From positions 1-8,487 of the forward strand of contig WGBZ01000353.1 in assembly GCA_015494035.1 (NCBI GenBank): DNA of 8,487 nt. Direction: 5' to 3'. Below the pieces are notes generated by a model, which saw only the letters and a program-made list of their open reading frames with translations, was not told the origin of the DNA and did not search any database. Below, in pieces: positions 4,754 to 8,487 of this stretch. The first letter of the stretch is position 1, and each line of letters starts with the position of its first letter. A program made the position numbers and the translations under genes. Source of the stretch: Lysobacterales bacterium. GTDB taxonomy: Bacteria > Pseudomonadota > Gammaproteobacteria > Xanthomonadales > Marinicellaceae.

Positions 4754-7700
4754 GAAACTGGCGCACGGGCATCATCTACTGGTTTGCCAACAATCCAGTG
4801 GCGGCCAATTTGCTGATGGTGGTGATTATCGTGCTGGGCCTGTATTCGGCCCTGACGATCCGTAAGGAGATGTTTCCTTCCACCGAAGTCAACGTGATTA
4901 CCGCCACGGCCGTCTACCCGGGCGCGGCGCCACAGGAAGTGGAAAAAGGCGTTTGCCAGAAAATGGAAGAAGCCGTCACCGGCACCGAAGGCGTGGACAA
5001 AATCACCTGTTTCGCGCGCCAGAGTGTGGGTACCCTGCAGGTGGAAGTCAACAGCGATTATGACGTGGACGAGGTCAAGGACGAAGTCAAAAACCGCATT
5101 GACGCCATTAACTCCTTTCCGCGCGATGTGGAAAAACCGCGCATTAGCAAGGTGCGCATTTCCCAGCCGGTTATGTGGCTGGCAGTGCACGGTGACCTGA
5201 GCGAAAAAGGCCTGCTGGACCTGGCCAAGGAAGTGCGCGATGAAATCATCAGCCTGCCGCACGTTTCCTCAGCCGACGTGGTGGGCGCGCGCGCTTACGA
5301 AATCGCCATTGAAATTCCCGAACAGACCCTGCGCGAATACGGCCTGAGTTTCGATGAAGTGACCCAGGCAATCCGGGCTTCGTCACTGGACTTGCCCGGC
5401 GGCGCGGTCAAAAGCAAGCAGGGCGATATCCTGCTGCGTGCTACCAATCAGGCCTACTACGGCGGCCAGTTTGCCGATATTGTGATCCGCAGCCTGCCTG
5501 ATGGCAGCCGCGTAACACTCAAGGACATTGCCGTTATCAAAGACGGTTTCGAAGAGCGTACAGGCTATTCGGAATTTGACGGCAAGCCCACCATGTCGGT
5601 GCGGGTCAATTCGGTGGGTGACGAGGACGTGCTGGCCATTTCCGACGACGTGAATCGCTACGTGCGCGAACTCAACACGCGCCTGCCGGCCAACGTGCGC
5701 GTGGACACCTGGGGCGATATTTCCCACTACGTGCGTGGGCGGCTCAACATGATGACGCGCAACATGATACAGGGTGCGGTGCTGGTGCTGTTGATCCTGA
5801 CGTTGTTTTTGCGCCTGAAAGTGGCCTTTTGGGTCATGGTCGGGTTGCCGGTGGCCTTCCTGGGCGTGTTCATGATGATGCCGTGGCTGGATATTTCCAT
5901 CAACATGCTGAGCCTGTTTGGTTTCATTCTGGTGCTGGGCATCGTGGTGGACGATGCCATTGTCATTGCCGAAAGCGCCTATTCTGAAATCCAGAAACAC
6001 GGCCACTCGCTGGAAAACGTCGTGCGCGGGGCACAAAAAGTGGCCATGCCAGCCACATTCGGCGTGCTCACCACCATCGCCGCCTTTGCGCCGATGCTGT
6101 TTGTGGGCACCATCTTCGGCTCGTTTTTCGAGGCCATCGGCTGGGTGGTGATTCTGGCGCTGGTGTTTTCGCTGATTGAATCCAAGTTTATCCTGCCGGC
6201 CCACCTGGCGCACATGAAACTCAGTGACGTGGGCACCGACAAACCGGGCCGATTGCTGCGTGTGCAGCGGCGGGTTAACCAGCTGCTGGAGCGGTTTGTC
6301 AATCGCCGTTACCTGCCGACCTTGCGCCGCGCCATCCGCCGGCCGGGCCTGACCCTGACCGTTTTTGTGGCCATTTTTGTCCTCTCCATCGGATTGGTGC
6401 AAAGCGGTCTGGTGCGCTTTGTGATGATGCCGGATTTTGCCGCTGACTTTATCCAGGCCGACATTAAAATGGTGGAAGGCACGCCCGAGGAGAAAACCCT
6501 CAAGGCCATCGAACGGGTCAAAAACGCGCTGCTGGACATCGACCGCGAATACAGCCAGAAAGTCGGCAAGGAAACAGGCGCGGTACTTAAGCACCTGTTT
6601 GCCTTCACCCGCAGCCAGACAGAAGGTCAAATGGTGGCCGAACTGGTCAAGGATGAAAACGCCGTCATCAAGGGCAACGAAGTGGTGCGGCTGTGGAAAG
6701 AAAAAGTTGGCGAGATTCCCGGTGTGGCGCATTTGACCATTGGTGGGGCCACCGGCCCGGGCCAGGGGCCGGACATCAATTTCAAGCTGGTGGGCGATAA
6801 TCTGGACGAACTGCGCCAGGTGGCCGAGGCCATCATGAAAAAACTGCGGGCTTACGACGGGGTTTCCGATGTGCAAAGCTCGCTGGAATCCGGCAAGCTG
6901 GAAATCCAGCTGAAATTGAAACCACTGGGCCGTAACCTGGGCCTGACCCAGCGCGACCTGGCCAGTCAGGTGCGGCAGGCGTTTTATGGCGAAGAAGTGC
7001 AGCGCATTCAGCGCGATGACGACGAGGTCAAGGTCATGCTGCGCCTGCCGCGCAACGAGCGCGAAACCGTGGCCACACTGATGGGATTGCGGGTGCGTTC
7101 ACCGCAGGGCGCGCGCGTGCCCTTGTCGCAGGTGGCCGATGTTCAGCTCACCGAAGCCAGTGACGACATCGAGCGCGTGGATCGCAAACGCGCGGTACGC
7201 ATCACCGCCGACGTGGACATTGCCCAGGCCGACCCGCAGGCCATCATCAACGAGCTGCAAAGCAGCTACATCCCCCAGTTGCTGGCACAACACCGCACGG
7301 TCAAGCTGGGGCTGGACGGAATCAGCAAGGAATTGCAAAACCTGATGATTGGACTGATGAAAGGCTTTGCCCTGGCCTTGCTGCTGATTTATCTGCTGAT
7401 GGCGATTCCCCTCAAGTCCTATGCCCAGCCACTGCTGATCATGTCGGTGATTCCTTTCGGGATTGTGGGCGCCATCGTCGGGCATTTGCTCACCGGCCAG
7501 ACCTTCAGCATGATGTCAATTTTTGGTGTCATCGCCCTGGCCGGGGTGGTGGTTAACGATTCGCTGGTGATGGTGGATTTTGTCAACAAGGCCCGCGCTG
7601 CCGGTGACAACGTGATTCATGCCGTGCTGAATGCCGGCAAGCAACGGTTTCGCGCCATTTTGCTCACCTCTCTGACCACCTTCGTGGGCCTGGTGCCCAT

Positions 7701-7908
7701 CCTGATGGAAAAATCCCTGCAGGCGCAAGTGATTATTCCCATGGCCATTTCGCTGGCCTTCGGCATCCTGTTTGCCACCGTCATCACTTTGCTGCTGATT
7801 CCGGTGCTGTACGTGATGCTGGCGCGCTGGAAAGGCGAAGTGGTGAATGAAGACGAAATCGACCGAGAGCTGCAGCGGCTGGAACAATCGGCCGAGCCGG
7901 ATTTCTGA
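4750..7908 (+). CDS. RND-family efflux permease (AcrB-like fold)
   Basis: Inner-membrane, proton-driven pump subunit, normally a trimer, exporting toxic or amphipathic compounds through its adaptor and an outer-membrane channel. At 1052 aa it is full length for the family. TM1 is at about 13-34 (NNPVAANLLMVVIIVLGLYS), then a large periplasmic loop; TM2 begins near 339; TM4 holds GIVVDDAIVIAES with the proton-relay Asp401-Asp402 pair; TM7 is near 534-553, then the second loop; TM8-TM12 run from about 868 to 1028. The AcrB relay lysine (Lys940, in AKNAIL) is replaced: the matching stretch reads VVVNDSLVMVDF with Asn936-Asp937. That pattern occurs in some RND subgroups distant from AcrB. I do not see the heavy-metal (CusA-like) signatures. 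A charged cytoplasmic tail ends the protein. No outer-membrane channel gene follows; a TolC-like partner must be elsewhere. Substrate unknown. Confidence 0.95.
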   Translation: MRNWRTGIIYWFANNPVAANLLMVVIIVLGLYSALTIRKEMFPSTEVNVITATAVYPGAAPQEVEKGVCQKMEEAVTGTEGVDKITCFARQSVGTLQVEVNSDYDVDEVKDEVKNRIDAINSFPRDVEKPRISKVRISQPVMWLAVHGDLSEKGLLDLAKEVRDEIISLPHVSSADVVGARAYEIAIEIPEQTLREYGLSFDEVTQAIRASSLDLPGGAVKSKQGDILLRATNQAYYGGQFADIVIRSLPDGSRVTLKDIAVIKDGFEERTGYSEFDGKPTMSVRVNSVGDEDVLAISDDVNRYVRELNTRLPANVRVDTWGDISHYVRGRLNMMTRNMIQGAVLVLLILTLFLRLKVAFWVMVGLPVAFLGVFMMMPWLDISINMLSLFGFILVLGIVVDDAIVIAESAYSEIQKHGHSLENVVRGAQKVAMPATFGVLTTIAAFAPMLFVGTIFGSFFEAIGWVVILALVFSLIESKFILPAHLAHMKLSDVGTDKPGRLLRVQRRVNQLLERFVNRRYLPTLRRAIRRPGLTLTVFVAIFVLSIGLVQSGLVRFVMMPDFAADFIQADIKMVEGTPEEKTLKAIERVKNALLDIDREYSQKVGKETGAVLKHLFAFTRSQTEGQMVAELVKDENAVIKGNEVVRLWKEKVGEIPGVAHLTIGGATGPGQGPDINFKLVGDNLDELRQVAEAIMKKLRAYDGVSDVQSSLESGKLEIQLKLKPLGRNLGLTQRDLASQVRQAFYGEEVQRIQRDDDEVKVMLRLPRNERETVATLMGLRVRSPQGARVPLSQVADVQLTEASDDIERVDRKRAVRITADVDIAQADPQAIINELQSSYIPQLLAQHRTVKLGLDGISKELQNLMIGLMKGFALALLLIYLLMAIPLKSYAQPLLIMSVIPFGIVGAIVGHLLTGQTFSMMSIFGVIALAGVVVNDSLVMVDFVNKARAAGDNVIHAVLNAGKQRFRAILLTSLTTFVGLVPILMEKSLQAQVIIPMAISLAFGILFATVITLLLIPVLYVMLARWKGEVVNEDEIDRELQRLEQSAEPDF

Positions 7909-7923
7909 GCCGCTACACCATTA

Positions 7924-8083
7924 AGGAAGCGCTGATCGAATCGTGAACTCGCTTCTCACACCTGAAATGTCCGATAACGGCGTTGAAGTCCTTGCCAATA
8001 GCTCGCTATTGGCTGCGAACTTCGCCTTGTTCTCGAACATTTCAGGCCTAATCTGCTTTGTCCAGATTCAGTCAGAGCTTCCT
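7924..8083 (-). repeat. MITE-like long-hairpin repeat, copy 3 (inverted relative to copies 1 and 2)
   Basis: The ends AGGAAGCGCTGATCGAATC and GATTCAGTCAGAGCTTCCT are inverted repeats, flanked on both sides by TA (7922-7923, 8084-8085), making TTAAGGAAGC...GCTTCCTTAA a perfect outer palindrome. The tip CCAATAGC-TC-GCTATTGG at 7995-8012 is a perfect eight-base stem. The reverse complement aligns without gaps to copy 2. It starts 15 bases after the pump's stop codon and ends 27 bases before the hutI stop, filling the gap between two convergent genes, where it could act as a two-way transcription barrier (inference; there is no T-run). Confidence 0.88.
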
Positions 8084-8110
8084 TAACTCGACATCATAAA
8101 TACGCCATGT

Positions 8111-8487
8111 TCAGCCCAGCCAGTGGCCGTCAAACACGCGCGCATGCAAGGGGCTGGAACCCCGCCAGTAAAGCAGTTGCGCCGGGTGGGCCACGTCCCA
8201 GACCGCCAGATCCGCCCGCATGCCGCGGCTTATCTGGCCGTTGTCTGCCTCCCAGCCCAGGGCCCTGGCCGCGTGGCAGGTGGCTCCGGCCAGTGCCTCT
8301 TCGGTGGTCAGGCCAAATTGCACGCAGGCCATGTTGAGGCAGGTGAGCAGGGAAGTGGTGGGTGCCGTGCCCGGGTTGCAATCCGTGGCCACGGCCATGG
8401 GCACCTGGTGCTGGCGAAAGGCTGCAACGGGCGGTTTGCGTGTTTCTCCCAGGCTATAAAATGCATAGGGCAGCAGCACCGCCACGC
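8111..8487 (-). CDS. hutI: Imidazolonepropionase, C-terminal part (HutI)
   Basis: Hydrolyses 4-imidazolone-5-propanoate to N-formimino-L-glutamate, the third step of histidine degradation, in the cytoplasm. About 125 C-terminal residues are visible of a protein usually near 400 aa; the rest, including the start and the HxH metal site, lies beyond the right edge. The frame is open to the window end, so the first visible valine codon (GTG at 8485-8483) is internal, not a start. Diagnostic pieces are VAVLLPYAFYSLGET, MAVATDCNPGTAPTTSLL (its Asp corresponds to the amidohydrolase metal-binding Asp), EEALAGATCHAARALG and ADLAVWDVAHPAQLLY near the end. It converges on the efflux operon with repeat copy 3 between them. 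Other hut genes are probably upstream of it, outside the window. Confidence 0.92.
   Translation of the reverse strand, partial: VAVLLPYAFYSLGETRKPPVAAFRQHQVPMAVATDCNPGTAPTTSLLTCLNMACVQFGLTTEEALAGATCHAARALGWEADNGQISRGMRADLAVWDVAHPAQLLYWRGSSPLHARVFDGHWLG

Noticed and set aside
5383..6876. 497-aa minus-strand open frame inside the RND permease gene
   Set aside because: It is the antisense shadow of a GC-rich gene: very rich in His, Gln and Gly, with no recognisable domain, and lies wholly within a clear RND coding sequence.
463..8083. Repeated units as a CRISPR array
   Set aside because: Only three copies, thousands of bases apart, in mixed orientation and 160 bp long; this is a dispersed element, not an array.

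Overview
The window is a chromosomal stretch of a Gram-negative proteobacterium. A BamC-like outer-membrane lipoprotein next to dapA, an inner-membrane RND efflux pair and a histidine-utilisation gene all point to the beta/gamma-proteobacterial range. The pyrF gene is of the long 'type 2' (about 270 aa) class, so I do not narrow it further. Codon use looks like one GC-rich genome throughout the main genes; I see no clearly foreign gene.

Layout, left to right. (1) 2-196: the 3' end of a small XRE-type helix-turn-helix regulator, possibly the antitoxin of a HigBA-like pair whose partner would lie outside the window. (2) 197-656: gene-free, with a weak promoter candidate, a tiny palindromic remnant and repeat copy 1. 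(3) 657-3065: a tight three-gene unit, dapA (lysine/diaminopimelate synthesis), a bamC-like lipoprotein gene (overlapping dapA by ATGA) and pyrF (pyrimidine synthesis, 31 bases later). (4) 3065-3418: repeat copy 2 and a promoter-bearing leader. (5) 3419-7908: a two-gene RND efflux operon, periplasmic adaptor then inner-membrane permease, again joined by an ATGA overlap; no outer-membrane channel gene is present. (6) 7924-8083: repeat copy 3. (7) 8111-8487, minus strand: the C-terminal part of hutI (imidazolonepropionase), convergent with the pump operon.

The least ordinary signal is non-coding. Three copies of a 160-163 bp imperfect palindrome with shared terminal inverted repeats (about GGAAGCGCTGATTGAATC) sit one at each junction between transcription units. 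Each can fold almost end to end into a hairpin with a conserved AATAGC/GCTATT tip, and the ends abut TA (CA in one case). They look like non-autonomous MITE-type elements, similar in architecture to ERIC or Correia/NEMIS repeats but with termini I do not recognise. Copies 2 and 3 are in opposite orientation and bracket the efflux operon. Copy 1 lies just upstream of dapA and is diverged on both arms while still self-complementary. Copy 2 begins inside the pyrF stop codon.

The protein-coding genes are otherwise recognisable families. Points worth a second look are the short BamC homologue, the odd proline-rich DapA C-terminus, the missing proton-relay lysine in the RND permease and the unclear start sites of dapA and pyrF.
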